A DNA stretch of 64,000 nucleotides from Bradyrhizobium sp. 138 (lineage in GTDB: Bacteria; Pseudomonadota; Alphaproteobacteria; Rhizobiales; Xanthobacteraceae): positions 186,001 through 250,000 of the forward strand of contig NZ_JADPKT010000070.1 of NCBI RefSeq assembly GCF_023074075.1, given 5' to 3'. Made by a program: the position numbers and the translations under genes. The number at the start of each line of letters is the position of its first letter. Position 1 is the stretch's first letter. Below the pieces are notes generated by a model, which did no database searches, was not told the DNA's origin, and was given only the letters and a program-made list of their open reading frames with translations. Below, in pieces: positions 23,924 to 32,755 of the stretch.

Positions 23924-24330
23924 CGCATGCGTCCTTATACGCGGAATGCGCCACGCGGCGCAGCCGCTGAGCTACCTATCCCACCAAAACGCGTCTCGCC
24001 GCGCTTGTTTCCAGACGAGATCTTCGAACATACCCACTTCGAACATTACCCACGGGGCTGACGCGTCCCGCCTCACGGCGTTTCGGCGCCCCGCATTGGC
24101 CACTGTAAATTATCGTGTCTCACTGCAGGGGTGCAGTCCAGTGCGCTCGATTATCTCGACTGCACGCGCAGTCTCAAAGATTTAGTGCGGTCTACCGGAC
24201 TTGATGATGTGATCTGCTTCGCACCAGGGATCGAACCTGGGACCCGCTGATTGAGAGATAGCGACGGGTTGAGGACAATCACTGGTCGCACCACCGCTTA
24301 TCCGGCTCCAAATGGGCATTCGTCGCACGA
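23924..24330. other. Gene-poor region at the right att-like site
   Basis: 407 bp upstream of the isomerase gene and downstream of the next Gfo/Idh gene. It holds the second tRNA-Lys fragment (24220-24258) and presumably the promoter for the leftward isomerase/oxidoreductase pair. No gene is seen. Confidence 0.5.
24220..24258 (-). tRNA. tRNA-Lys 3'-half fragment (att-like), right copy
   Basis: 39 bases that match 21261-21299 with two differences, in the same orientation. It covers the anticodon-loop side and T-arm but lacks the CCA end and the 5' half. With the left copy it forms direct repeats around a 2.9-kb segment, the pattern of attL/attR or of tandem insertions at a tRNA-Lys gene. It is degenerate, so not a usable tRNA. 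Confidence 0.7.
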
Positions 24331-25413
24331 TCATAGTGCTTCGTTGCACTTCCTATTAGTGGGGCCTTTATGGTCCGCCCAAAACGACACGAGATCTCCG
24401 GTTTCCGTTGCGCGCTTGATTGCGTCAATCACTTCGAGGGTTTTGAGACCTTCGCGCGCGCTTACCACAGGAGTGGCGATACCGCGAATAACCGCACAGA
24501 AATTGGCAATCTGTAGGCCAAGCGGGTCTGCCTTCTCGTATCTCAGCCGCTCGCGCTCTATCGGCGCCCACCAGCTGGCCTTGCTTGAATGATGCCAAAG
24601 ATCGAGTTGCGGAATAGACAGCGATGCCCTCGTGCCGCCGATCTGGTAACAAGTCTCCTGCGTATGACTGTACGCCGGGTTCTCACCAGCCGTGAATTCC
24701 CAACTCCAAGGCGACTGGATGGTGTCGGAGACATTGACCGTTCCCAGCGCACCGGAGACGAAGTGCAGGATGATTACCGCTGTCTCTTCAACGGCATTTC
24801 CACGCAGTCGATTGGATTGGGCAGCCTGTACCGCCACGATTTCCCCGCACAGGTACCGCAGCAGGTCGACATCGTGGATGAGATTCAAGAAGACCGGCCC
24901 CGCTCCCTTTTCGCGACGCCAGGCTACATCGAAATAATCGTCCGGCTTGATCAGCCAGAACATGCCGTGCACCGACACGATCGGCCCGAGCCGGCCGCTG
25001 TCGATCTCCGCCTTGGCGCGCTGGATCATCGGGTTGTGGCGGCGATGATGGCCGGTGAGCAGCGGCACGCCCGCTCGCTCGGAAGCTTCGACCAGGGTCT
25101 GCGCGGCGACGACGTCATCCGCTAGCGGTTTCTCGATGAGCGCCGGGATGCGGGCCGCGATACAATCCATTCCGTTGGCCACATGCATCTGATTGGGAGT
25201 AGCGACGACCACGCCCTCCGGCCGATTTTCGGACAGCATGTCCTGAAAGGACGGAAACCAGCCCACCTCCAGCGAAACCGCCAACTCACGTGCCGCAGGC
25301 GCCGGATCGACGATCGACGACAGCATCGCCTCCGGCCGCGCGAGAATGTGTTCGATGTGTCGCTTGCCGATGAGGCCCGCTCCCATCACCGACAGGCGGA
25401 CTGGCGCGCTCAT
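24331..25413 (-). CDS. Gfo/Idh/MocA family oxidoreductase
   Basis: 360-residue NAD(P)-dependent oxidoreductase with the Rossmann loop SVMGAGLIGKRHIEH, the IEKPLADD motif and the active-site segment FLNLIHDVDLLRYL. aaggga lies upstream of ATG 25413, 6 bp after the aroQ stop. Position in an operon with dehydroquinase and two shikimate-type dehydrogenases suggests it oxidises a polyhydroxylated cyclic acid or related compound. It differs clearly from the Gfo/Idh protein at 21680. Confidence 0.88.
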   Translation of the reverse strand: MSAPVRLSVMGAGLIGKRHIEHILARPEAMLSSIVDPAPAARELAVSLEVGWFPSFQDMLSENRPEGVVVATPNQMHVANGMDCIAARIPALIEKPLADDVVAAQTLVEASERAGVPLLTGHHRRHNPMIQRAKAEIDSGRLGPIVSVHGMFWLIKPDDYFDVAWRREKGAGPVFLNLIHDVDLLRYLCGEIVAVQAAQSNRLRGNAVEETAVIILHFVSGALGTVNVSDTIQSPWSWEFTAGENPAYSHTQETCYQIGGTRASLSIPQLDLWHHSSKASWWAPIERERLRYEKADPLGLQIANFCAVIRGIATPVVSAREGLKTLEVIDAIKRATETGDLVSFWADHKGPTNRKCNEAL

Positions 25414-25419
25414 ACAATG

Positions 25420-25869
25420 CTATCCCTTGTTCTCATTAAGCAGTTTGGCCACACGACGCAAGCCTAGCAGATAACCCTGGGTGCCGAAGCCCGCGATGAC
25501 TCCATCAGCTCGCTTGGAGACAAACGAATGGTGGCGGAACTCCTCGCGCTTGTGCACATTGGAAATATGCACCTCGATCACCGTCCCCTCGAACGTGTTT
25601 AGAGCATCAAGGATGGCGACGGACGTATGGGTGAAAGCGGCGGGATTCATCACGATACCGGCAGCCGTCTCGCGCGCCTCGTGGATCCAGTCGATCAGCT
25701 CGTATTCTCTGTTGGATTGATGGAAGCGAATCTCCAGGCCAAGCTCCTCGGCCAGACTTCGACAATCCCGCTCCACATCCGCAAGCGTCTCGTAGCCATA
25801 GATGTGGGGCTGGCGCTTGCCGAGCAAATTGAGATTCGGCCCGTTCAGGACGTAGACAAGACGACTCAT
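25420..25869 (-). CDS. aroQ: Type II 3-dehydroquinate dehydratase
   Basis: 149-residue type II dehydroquinase (flavodoxin-like, dodecameric family) interconverting 3-dehydroquinate and 3-dehydroshikimate. Key residues are visible: NGPNLNLLGKR with the active-site Arg, the catalytic Tyr in IYGYETL, NPAAFTHTS, and the His in EVHISNVHKREEFRHHS. It is cotranscribed with an ABC importer and two shikimate/quinate dehydrogenase genes, so a catabolic (quinate) role is more likely than aromatic biosynthesis; that is inference from context. Confidence 0.93.
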   Translation of the reverse strand: MSRLVYVLNGPNLNLLGKRQPHIYGYETLADVERDCRSLAEELGLEIRFHQSNREYELIDWIHEARETAAGIVMNPAAFTHTSVAILDALNTFEGTVIEVHISNVHKREEFRHHSFVSKRADGVIAGFGTQGYLLGLRRVAKLLNENKG

Positions 25870-25883
25870 GGAAGAAACTCCGT

Positions 25884-26630
25884 TCAGTGATGGGCGAGGA
25901 TCTCGCCAAGGAACTGCTTGGTGCGGGCGTGCTGTGGACTGCGGAAGAAAGCATCGGGCGCGCCTTCTTCGATAATCTGTCCGTCAGCCATGAAGATGAC
26001 CCGGTCGGCAACTTGGCGGGCAAAGCCCATCTCGTGGGTGACGCAGATCATGGTCATACCGTCGTTGGCGAGGCCGATCATCGTATCGAGCACCTCCTTG
26101 ACCATTTCCGGATCGAGGGCCGAGGTCGGCTCGTCAAACAGCATCACCTTGGGCTGCATGCAGAGCGCGCGCGCGATCGCGACGCGCTGTTGCTGACCGC
26201 CCGAAAGCTGAGCCGGATATTTTTCGGCCTGATCGCCGATGCGCACCCGCTCGAGGTATTTTCGCGCGGCCGCCTCCGCCTCACTCTTGCTGGCGCGGCG
26301 CGCGCGAATAGGCGCGAGCGTACAGTTCTGCAGCACTGTCATGTGCGGAAAGAGGTTGAAGCTCTGAAAGACCATGCCGACGTCCTGGCGTACGACATCG
26401 ATGGCCTTGATGCTGTCGTCGAGCCGATGGCCGTTCACCACGATGCTCCCCTGCTGGATCGCCTCCAGGCGGTTGATGCAGCGGATCAGCGTCGATTTGC
26501 CCGAGCCGGACGGACCGCAGAGCACGATCTTTTCGCCCTTGCGTACGGTGAGATCGACATCGCGAAGGGCCTGGTACCCGCCGTACCATTTCTGCACGCC
26601 CTTCATTTCAATCAGGATCTGGTCTTGCAT
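25884..26630 (-). CDS. Polar amino acid-type ABC transporter ATPase
   Basis: 248-residue ATPase of the GlnQ/HisP class. Walker A GPSGSGKST, the Q-loop 'VFQSFNLFPHMT', signature LSGGQQQRVAIA, Walker B 'VMLFDEPTSALD' and the switch His in CVTHEMGFA are all present. ATG 26630 has ggagacc upstream; a longer frame would run into the intergenic space. It completes an importer with the binding protein and two permeases upstream. In this operon the cargo may be quinate, shikimate or a similar polar acid. Confidence 0.93.
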   Translation of the reverse strand: MQDQILIEMKGVQKWYGGYQALRDVDLTVRKGEKIVLCGPSGSGKSTLIRCINRLEAIQQGSIVVNGHRLDDSIKAIDVVRQDVGMVFQSFNLFPHMTVLQNCTLAPIRARRASKSEAEAAARKYLERVRIGDQAEKYPAQLSGGQQQRVAIARALCMQPKVMLFDEPTSALDPEMVKEVLDTMIGLANDGMTMICVTHEMGFARQVADRVIFMADGQIIEEGAPDAFFRSPQHARTKQFLGEILAHH

Positions 26631-26689
26631 GCTGGTCTCCGCTGCCCGACGGCGGCCGACGCGGATCGCGCGTCGGCCGCCCGCAGTGC

Positions 26690-27517
26690 CTACTGGACGG
26701 TGAAGGGAACGCCGGGAACCGCGTCGGGGAAGGTCGGCACGGGCACCTTCATCCACTTGGCATAGAAGGCCGGCAGTTTGCCGTTAGACTTGATCTCGTC
26801 GATGAACTTGTTGGCCGTCTCGTTCCACTCCTTGTCTCCGAGGCGGGTGCAGGCGCCGTTGTACAGAGCGGTGAAGTGAAGCTTGGGCTCGAACCCAAGT
26901 TCGGGCTTTGCGGCATTCAGACGCTGCGGGTAGAAGCTGTTTGCGCCGACGGCCTGCACCTGACCGGAGAGCAGCGCTTGGATGGTGGCCGCGTCATCGT
27001 CGAACCTGCGAATCTCGGTGCCCGCTGGAGCGCTGTTGGTGACCTGGGTGTCCTGCGTGGAAGACCGGGGAACGCCGATGACGTACTTGCCCATGTCGGC
27101 AGTGCTGCTGATCGGCGTTGCCTGGGCAGCGACAAGCGTGATCTCGTTGGCAACATACGGCTTGGAATATTGCACCGCCTTGGCGCGCTCCGGCAGCATC
27201 GCCATGGTTGCGAACAGAATGTCGACGCGCCCCGTGGTCAGCGCCGGAATCCGATTGGCCACCGCCAGCGGGACGAACTCGGCCTTTACTCCGAGATATT
27301 CGGCGAAGGCGCGCCCCATGTCGGCATCGATGCCATCCTGCTTTCCCGAGCTATCGACATAGCCCCAAGGAGGATTGTCGCCCTGAATGCCGATGACGAC
27401 GACGCCCTTCTTCTTGACGTCTTCCAGAGTGCCCGCCTGCGTTTCGGCAGAGACAGCGATGGCCCCCAGAGTCAAAAGCGCAACGCCGAGCTGACGACGA
27501 CTGAGTGAAAACAACAT
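26690..27517 (-). CDS. ABC transporter substrate-binding protein (family 3)
   Basis: 275-residue periplasmic binding protein of the polar amino acid class with a signal peptide (about 1-28, ending AETQA). The mature region begins LEDVKKKGVVVIGI and has PPWGYVDSSGKQDGID and LALTTGRVDI-like segments typical of SBP_bac_3 proteins. aggagga lies upstream of ATG 27517. It sits between its permease genes and the ATPase gene. Ligand unknown; context favours a cyclic polyol acid. Confidence 0.92.
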   Translation of the reverse strand: MLFSLSRRQLGVALLTLGAIAVSAETQAGTLEDVKKKGVVVIGIQGDNPPWGYVDSSGKQDGIDADMGRAFAEYLGVKAEFVPLAVANRIPALTTGRVDILFATMAMLPERAKAVQYSKPYVANEITLVAAQATPISSTADMGKYVIGVPRSSTQDTQVTNSAPAGTEIRRFDDDAATIQALLSGQVQAVGANSFYPQRLNAAKPELGFEPKLHFTALYNGACTRLGDKEWNETANKFIDEIKSNGKLPAFYAKWMKVPVPTFPDAVPGVPFTVQ

Positions 27518-27568
27518 GAAATTCCTCCTCCTGGTGATGGCTGTATTGATTGAGCAGGTGCGCCGTTC

Positions 27569-28225
27569 CTACCTTTGACTCGCCAGGGCGAGCCTGGCTT
27601 CCATCCGACTGCCCCACCACGAGAGTGGCCAGCAGAGGATGAAGTACATTGCGCCGACCACACCGAAGACGAGCAACGGCTGGAAGGTCTGGTTCGATAC
27701 GATTTGACCGGCGCGAGCGAGCTCGATGAAGCCGACGATGGCGGCGAGCGAAGTGCCCTTGATGAGCTGCACGAGATAGCCGATCGTGGCCGGCAGCGAG
27801 ATGCGGATCGCCTGTGGCAGCACGATATCGCGCATGCGGGACGAATAGTGCAGTCCAAGCGCCATCGCCGCCTCGGTCTGGCCGCGCGGCACCGCCTGGA
27901 TCGCGCCCCGCCAGATCTCGCCAAGGAAGGCGGAGGCATTGACTGTGAAACCGATCGCCACCGCGACGAAGGCGTCGAGCTTCAGCCCGGTCAGCGCCAA
28001 TCCGTAGTACACGACGAATAGCTGCAGCAGCAGCGGCGTGCCCTGGAATACCCCGATGTAGATGCGGGTGATCCATTCCACGCCCTTGTGACCACAGGTG
28101 CGCAGCAATGCGACGGCCAGGCCTGCCGTGCAACCGCCCACAAATGCGACCAGCGTCAGCAGCACCGTCCATTGCAGCCCACGCAGCAGGAAGCCGAACT
28201 CGGGAAGACCAAAATGCGGTGCCAT
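27569..28225 (-). CDS. Polar amino acid-type ABC permease
   Basis: 218-residue inner-membrane permease of the HisMQ class with several hydrophobic helices and the EAA loop EAAMALGLHYSSRMRDIVLPQA. A second permease gene lies 12 bp upstream, so the two would form a heterodimeric channel with the ATPase at 25884. Confidence 0.92.
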   Translation of the reverse strand: MAPHFGLPEFGFLLRGLQWTVLLTLVAFVGGCTAGLAVALLRTCGHKGVEWITRIYIGVFQGTPLLLQLFVVYYGLALTGLKLDAFVAVAIGFTVNASAFLGEIWRGAIQAVPRGQTEAAMALGLHYSSRMRDIVLPQAIRISLPATIGYLVQLIKGTSLAAIVGFIELARAGQIVSNQTFQPLLVFGVVGAMYFILCWPLSWWGSRMEARLALASQR

Positions 28226-28237
28226 GATCTCCCCCCT

Positions 28238-28906
28238 TCAGCGTGTCGGATATGAGAAGAAGCGGTGAGAGACGACCGCAAAGCCCAGCATCAACAGCCA
28301 GGAGATCGCGAGGTAGAGGAAGGTGACCGAGAAGTAGACCTCGAAGCTGCGGAACGTGTCGCTTTCGATGCGCTGTGCAACCGACGTCAATTCGTAGGCC
28401 GACACCGCCGAACAGATCGACGAGGTCAGGGTCAGCATGATGAACTGGCCCGTGAGCGAGGGGTAGATCGCGCGAAGCGCGGGCTTGAGCACGATGAAGC
28501 GGAATACCTGGCCTTTGTGCAGGCCGAGCGCGTAGCCGGCTTCGACCTGTCCCTTGTGAATGGATTGCACTCCGCCGCGGATGATTTCGATGGCGTAGGC
28601 GCCGCCATTGACACCCAGCGCGATGATGGCGGTGGCAGTCGGATTGAGCTTCAATCCGATCAGCGGCAGGGCGAAGAACAGAAAGAAGATCTGCACCAGG
28701 AAAGGGGTGTTGCGCACGACCTCGACGAAGCCGATCACGAGAGCACGCAACCAGGCCGCTTTCGAATCGCGTGCCGCGACGCCGGCGACACCGATCATCA
28801 TCGCGAGCGTCATGCCGGCAAGTGCCAGGCCCAACGTGCCCACGCAGCCCCACAGCAGCGCGGGCATGGCATGCCAAACCACCGAGAAATCGAGCGTATA
28901 GCCCAT
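28238..28906 (-). CDS. Polar amino acid-type ABC permease
   Basis: 222-residue HisMQ-class permease with the EAA-loop region VEAGYALGLHKGQVFRFIVL and about five hydrophobic segments. It is the first ABC gene read after the dehydrogenase genes and is the partner of the permease at 27569. Confidence 0.92.
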   Translation of the reverse strand: MGYTLDFSVVWHAMPALLWGCVGTLGLALAGMTLAMMIGVAGVAARDSKAAWLRALVIGFVEVVRNTPFLVQIFFLFFALPLIGLKLNPTATAIIALGVNGGAYAIEIIRGGVQSIHKGQVEAGYALGLHKGQVFRFIVLKPALRAIYPSLTGQFIMLTLTSSICSAVSAYELTSVAQRIESDTFRSFEVYFSVTFLYLAISWLLMLGFAVVSHRFFSYPTR

Positions 28907-28957
28907 CTTGCGTTTCCTCTCGGGCGTTGTGCGTGCCGCTCGCCCATCGGCCGGGTG

Positions 28958-29821
28958 TCACCCTCCCAGGGAGGCAAAAGTGGCGAAGAAGACGTCTGGA
29001 TCGGGCGAAATGCCCGTGAACAGGCGGAATGCTTCGGTGCCCTGGAAGATCGCCATGCCGCCACCGTCGACGGTACGGCAGCCGAGGGCGCGCGCCGCGC
29101 GCAGCAGTGCGGTTTCCAGCGGGAAATAGACGATCTCGGCGACCCACAGATCGCGACGCAGCAAGACCGTCGGCAGCGGCGTGCCCGGATATTTGTCCAT
29201 GCCGATCGGCGTTGCGTTGACGATTCCGTCTGCGGCAGCCACGGCCGTTGCAACGTCCTGGCCGGCCCTCAGGCGCCCCCCTTCAAATCGGGGGGACAAT
29301 CCGTCCACCACGCTCTGCGCCTTGGCCAGGTCCACGTCGACAATAGTCAACTCCTGCACGCCAAGTTTCATCAGCGCAAAAGCGACTGCCGCGCCGGCGC
29401 CGCCCGCGCCGAATTGCACGACCCGACCGAGTGATGCACCTTGCATGTTGCGGCGAAAATTCTCGGCGAAGCCGAACCAGTCGGTGTTGTGGCCGGTCAT
29501 TCGACCGTTCCTGATGACCACGGTGTTCACGGCACCAAGCGCCTGCGCCTCAGGCGCAAGCTCGTCCAATAGGGGAAGGATGGCCTGCTTGCAGGGATGG
29601 GTCACGTTCAACCCGTCAAAGCCCATCCGCCTTGCTGCCGTGAGCAATTCCGGCAACGCCTCCACACCGAGCTTCAACTCCGCTAGGTCGATCTTCTTGT
29701 AGAGATAGCGGATGCCGACGGCGTCAGCGGCCGCTTCGTGCATGGGCGGCGTGCGGGACGCAGCGATGCCGCTGCCGATCAGGCCGACGAGAAAGCGGGG
29801 CTTGGGATACATGCTCGGCAT
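28958..29821 (-). CDS. Quinate/shikimate dehydrogenase (QsuD-like)
   Basis: 287-residue AroE-superfamily dehydrogenase. The substrate segment is SRTPPMHEA in place of the SxS of AroE, the catalytic Lys is in GLNVTHPCKQA, GAVNTVV and GHNTDWFGF follow, and the nucleotide loop is GAGGAGAAV. This pattern, including the C-terminal AIFQGTEAFRLFTG, matches the NAD-dependent quinate/shikimate dehydrogenases of Corynebacterium as I recall them. ATG 29821 lies 5 bp after the aroE stop. It would oxidise quinate or shikimate for catabolism. Confidence 0.86.
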   Translation of the reverse strand: MPSMYPKPRFLVGLIGSGIAASRTPPMHEAAADAVGIRYLYKKIDLAELKLGVEALPELLTAARRMGFDGLNVTHPCKQAILPLLDELAPEAQALGAVNTVVIRNGRMTGHNTDWFGFAENFRRNMQGASLGRVVQFGAGGAGAAVAFALMKLGVQELTIVDVDLAKAQSVVDGLSPRFEGGRLRAGQDVATAVAAADGIVNATPIGMDKYPGTPLPTVLLRRDLWVAEIVYFPLETALLRAARALGCRTVDGGGMAIFQGTEAFRLFTGISPDPDVFFATFASLGG

Positions 29822-29826
29822 CGCCG

Positions 29827-30654
29827 TCAGCTCAATGGGACGGTCAGTTCGGCGATGACCTGAGCCGTGCTCGGTCGAACGCCGCGCCACCAGGCAAAAG
29901 CTTCCGCCGCCTGCTCAACCAGCATGCCGACGCCGTCGGCCAGCTTGGCGACGCCTTCGGCGCGGGCCGCTTGCAGAAAGGGAGTCAATCCTTTGCCATA
30001 GGCGAGTTCGTACGCCAGCTCCGCACCGCGGAAGACATTGCCTGGAAGCGGCGGCATTTCACCGCGCAGGCTGGCCGAGGTCGCGTTGACAACGACGTCG
30101 TAGCCCTCGGCAAGATCGGCCAGCTCGGCATAGCCGCTGACGATCAGGGGACCACAACCGGCAAACTCTTCAGCCAATGCCACCGCCTTCGACAGCGTTC
30201 GGTTGACGAGAACCAGCTCGGACGGCTCCTGGCGCAGGAACGGCAGCAGCGCGCCGCGCGCTGCTCCTCCAGCGCCAAGTATCAGGACGCGCCGGCCGGC
30301 CATTTTGACGCCGAGATTGACGGTGATGTCACGCACGAGGCCGATCCCGTCGAAATTCTCGGCAATGATCCGATCGCCCTCGAACTTCAGGCAGTTTGCG
30401 GCGCCTGCTCGTTTGGCGCTCTCCGAAAGCTCGCTTGCATAGGCGAATGCATCGAGCTTGAACGGAGCGGTGATGTTCAGCCCCTTGGCGCCCTCTGTCC
30501 GGAATTGATCCACCCGTTCGTTGAAGCCGTTAAGCGGTCCCTCGATCGCCTCATAGACAAGGTCCTGTCCCGTCATTCGGGCGAAAGTGCCATGGATGAG
30601 GGGTGATTTGCTGAAGCCGATCGGATTGCCGATCACCGCATAGCGATCGCTCAT
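29827..30654 (-). CDS. aroE: Shikimate dehydrogenase
   Basis: 275-residue shikimate dehydrogenase. The shikimate-binding SKSP is at about 15-18, the catalytic Lys is in LNITAPFK, GAANCL and ENFDGIG follow, and the nucleotide loop is GAGGAARGA. It is adjacent to a QsuD-like paralogue, so this operon encodes two dehydrogenases of the same superfamily. One may take quinate and the other shikimate. It is probably an accessory copy, because a housekeeping aroE would normally lie elsewhere. Confidence 0.88.
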   Translation of the reverse strand: MSDRYAVIGNPIGFSKSPLIHGTFARMTGQDLVYEAIEGPLNGFNERVDQFRTEGAKGLNITAPFKLDAFAYASELSESAKRAGAANCLKFEGDRIIAENFDGIGLVRDITVNLGVKMAGRRVLILGAGGAARGALLPFLRQEPSELVLVNRTLSKAVALAEEFAGCGPLIVSGYAELADLAEGYDVVVNATSASLRGEMPPLPGNVFRGAELAYELAYGKGLTPFLQAARAEGVAKLADGVGMLVEQAAEAFAWWRGVRPSTAQVIAELTVPLS

Positions 30655-30657
30655 GGC

Positions 30658-31884
30658 TCACTCCTGCACGGCAGCTTCGTTGTAGAGGACGCCGTCGCGC
30701 ACCATGGCGTCGACGAGCTCGGCCGACAGTCCGAGCGAGCCGGCAATGCGGCGGTTGTCCTGGCCGAGCAGTGGTGCCGGAGCATGCACCGTGGTGTCGC
30801 AGTTGGAGAAGCGGAACGGCAAGTTCGGCAGCGTCACCCTGCCGAGTACGGGATGCTCCTGCTCGACCAGCATACCACGCGCGTGGATCTGCGGGTCCTT
30901 CACCACCTCTTCGATGGTCTGCACGGGGGCGGACGGCACACCTGCTTCGTCGAGTGCCGCGAGGCAGGCATCCCGGGATGGTTGCGACAGCGTCCAGTTG
31001 CGCACAATCTCCATCGCCTCGGCATAATGGGCGTTGCGCGCGGCGGGCGTGGTGAAGCGTTCGTCGGACGCCAACGGGCCTCCCCCAATCAGCATCGCCA
31101 ATCGCCGCCACGCGTCGTCGACTTGCGCAGCGATGACGAGATTGCCGTCCCGGGCCGGAAAGATTCCGTAGACGGTCGAGTCCGGCTGTCCGCTGCCGGT
31201 CTGCTTCGGCAGATCGGTGCCGCCGGAGAGGAAGTAGCGCTGCACCGCATAGTCGTGCATCGAGACCATGCAGTCGTACAGCGCCAGATCGATATGCTGG
31301 CCGCGCCCGGACGACGCGCGGCCGACCAGCGCTGCATTGATGGCAGCCACGCCGTGAATGCCCGTGTACATGTCGGCCAGCGGCATCCGCAGCAGGGGCG
31401 GCGCTTCGCCGGGATTGCCCAGTTGCGCCAGGGCGCCCGACATCGCCTCCGCGATCAGGCCGAATCCCGGACGGTCGGCATAGGGACCGGTGTGGCCATA
31501 GGCGGAGACCGAGCAGTAAATCAGTCCGGGATTCCGCGCCGACAGCGCCTTGTAGCCGAGCCCGAGACGGTCGAGCGCGCCAGGGCGGTAGTTCTCAATG
31601 AAGACATCGGCCGTGTCGACCAGCTTCATCATCATGTCGAGGCCACGTTTGTCGCGCAGATCGATACACAGGCCCTGCTTTCCCATGTTCTGCTGCAGGA
31701 AGTAGCCGGATTGTCCGTCCTTGAAATAGCCATGGGCGCGACCCGCATCGCCTGCCTTCGGACGCTCCACCTTGATGACCTCGGCGCCCATCGCCGCGAG
31801 GCACCGGCCCATGAACGGGCCTGCCAGGAAATGGCTGTAGTCGATGACGCGAATGCCTCTCAGCGGCAGATCTTGGCCCGTCAT
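30658..31884 (-). CDS. CoA-transferase family III (CaiB/BaiF)
   Basis: 408-residue class III CoA-transferase. IRVIDYSHFLAGPF, NYRPGALDRLGLG and Asp171 in LADMYTGIHG (aligned to catalytic Asp169 of Frc) are clear. ATG 31884 overlaps the MaoC stop by 4 bases, fixing the start and indicating coupled translation. It sits upstream of the shikimate genes in one long leftward operon with MaoC, VOC and a PanE-like reductase. Likely role: activating a carboxylic acid of the pathway. Confidence 0.9.
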   Translation of the reverse strand: MTGQDLPLRGIRVIDYSHFLAGPFMGRCLAAMGAEVIKVERPKAGDAGRAHGYFKDGQSGYFLQQNMGKQGLCIDLRDKRGLDMMMKLVDTADVFIENYRPGALDRLGLGYKALSARNPGLIYCSVSAYGHTGPYADRPGFGLIAEAMSGALAQLGNPGEAPPLLRMPLADMYTGIHGVAAINAALVGRASSGRGQHIDLALYDCMVSMHDYAVQRYFLSGGTDLPKQTGSGQPDSTVYGIFPARDGNLVIAAQVDDAWRRLAMLIGGGPLASDERFTTPAARNAHYAEAMEIVRNWTLSQPSRDACLAALDEAGVPSAPVQTIEEVVKDPQIHARGMLVEQEHPVLGRVTLPNLPFRFSNCDTTVHAPAPLLGQDNRRIAGSLGLSAELVDAMVRDGVLYNEAAVQE

Positions 31885-32351
31885 GCCTGCTCTCCCGCCG
31901 CCTTGGTCGTCGGCCGCATCGGAATCATCAGCCGATGCTCGCCGAGTTGCACCACTTCGCCGCGCTGATTGATCAGCTCCGAGGGCAGCACCACGATGCC
32001 CCACCCTTCCCGCTTCGTGGCGCGCATTGAACCGACGCGGAACCTCACATGCACGGTGTCGCCGAGCTTGATCGGCAGCTTGAAATCCCACGTCCAGCCC
32101 AGCGACATTCCCGGAAGAAAGCGGTAGTCGGCTCGAGTCTTCAAACCGTCGGCGAGCGACAGACCGAACAGCCCGTGCGCGACGCGCGTGCCGAAGGGTG
32201 TGGTCTTGGCGTAGTCCTCGTCGACATGCACAGGCGTGAAATCACCCGTCAGTTCGGCATAGGCATTCACCATCGTTTCAGTGACCGTCACCGAGGGGGT
32301 GACGCATTCGTCGCCGACCTTGGCATCGTTCCAGTAGCGCTCATCGGTCAT
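31881..32351 (-). CDS. MaoC family dehydratase
   Basis: 156-residue hot-dog hydratase that adds water to enoyl-CoA. The catalytic loop region is AELTGDFTPVHVDEDYAKTT with Asp and His, followed by RVAHGLFGLSLADGL. ATG 32351 begins MTDERYWNDAKVGDE. It overlaps the CoA-transferase start by 4 bases, so the two are coupled. The longer frame to 32579 runs antisense-like through the VOC gene and is rejected. Confidence 0.9.
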   Translation of the reverse strand: MTDERYWNDAKVGDECVTPSVTVTETMVNAYAELTGDFTPVHVDEDYAKTTPFGTRVAHGLFGLSLADGLKTRADYRFLPGMSLGWTWDFKLPIKLGDTVHVRFRVGSMRATKREGWGIVVLPSELINQRGEVVQLGEHRLMIPMRPTTKAAGEQA

Positions 32352-32364
32352 GTCGCGTCTTCCT

Positions 32365-32751
32365 CTAGGCACGTGGATTGATCGCCAGGGCCGCTTCCAC
32401 GGCGCCTGCGCTGGCTTGCAGGATTTCGACGTTGAGCCCACCCGGCAGCTCGAGCCAGTTCGGCCCCGCAGGCAACGCCTTGGCGCCCCACGCGGCGGCA
32501 CGGGCGAGCACACCTTCGTAATCGTCCACCATGATGCCCAGATGGGCGAGGCGCCCCTCGGGTCCGACAAAACTCGCATCCTCGATCAGTTGCACGCTTC
32601 CGAGCACCCATACCTGCCGCGGGCGTGCGCCGTCGGCGGGTTGCTCGTCGCGAATGGCGAGACCCAGCACCTCACGAAAGAAGCCGACGTGATGATCGAC
32701 ATCCGGCACGCGGATCGCGACGTGTTCGACATAGGCGCGTGGCAACGACAT
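32365..32751 (-). CDS. VOC family protein (glyoxalase-like)
   Basis: 128-residue vicinal oxygen chelate protein with two beta-alpha-beta-beta-beta halves: 'VEHVAIRVPDVDHHVGFF' and 'RLAHLGIMVDDYEGVLA'. The His in VEHVAI and HLGIM and the late Glu in VEIL are the likely metal ligands. Members include methylmalonyl-CoA epimerase, dioxygenases and lyases; this one is unassigned. It lies between the PanE-like gene and MaoC in the operon. Confidence 0.85.
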   Translation of the reverse strand: MSLPRAYVEHVAIRVPDVDHHVGFFREVLGLAIRDEQPADGARPRQVWVLGSVQLIEDASFVGPEGRLAHLGIMVDDYEGVLARAAAWGAKALPAGPNWLELPGGLNVEILQASAGAVEAALAINPRA

Positions 32752-32755
32752 CGGC

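Noticed and set aside
22421..24061. 546-codon rightward open frame opposite the Gfo/Idh and isomerase genes
   Set aside because: Low-complexity, Arg/Asp/Glu-rich antisense frame caused by high GC; no start signal or family similarity, whereas the opposite strand encodes two clear enzymes.
27351..29147. 598-codon leftward frame across the permease genes
   Set aside because: Out of frame with two clear permeases and a binding protein; Arg/His-rich shadow.
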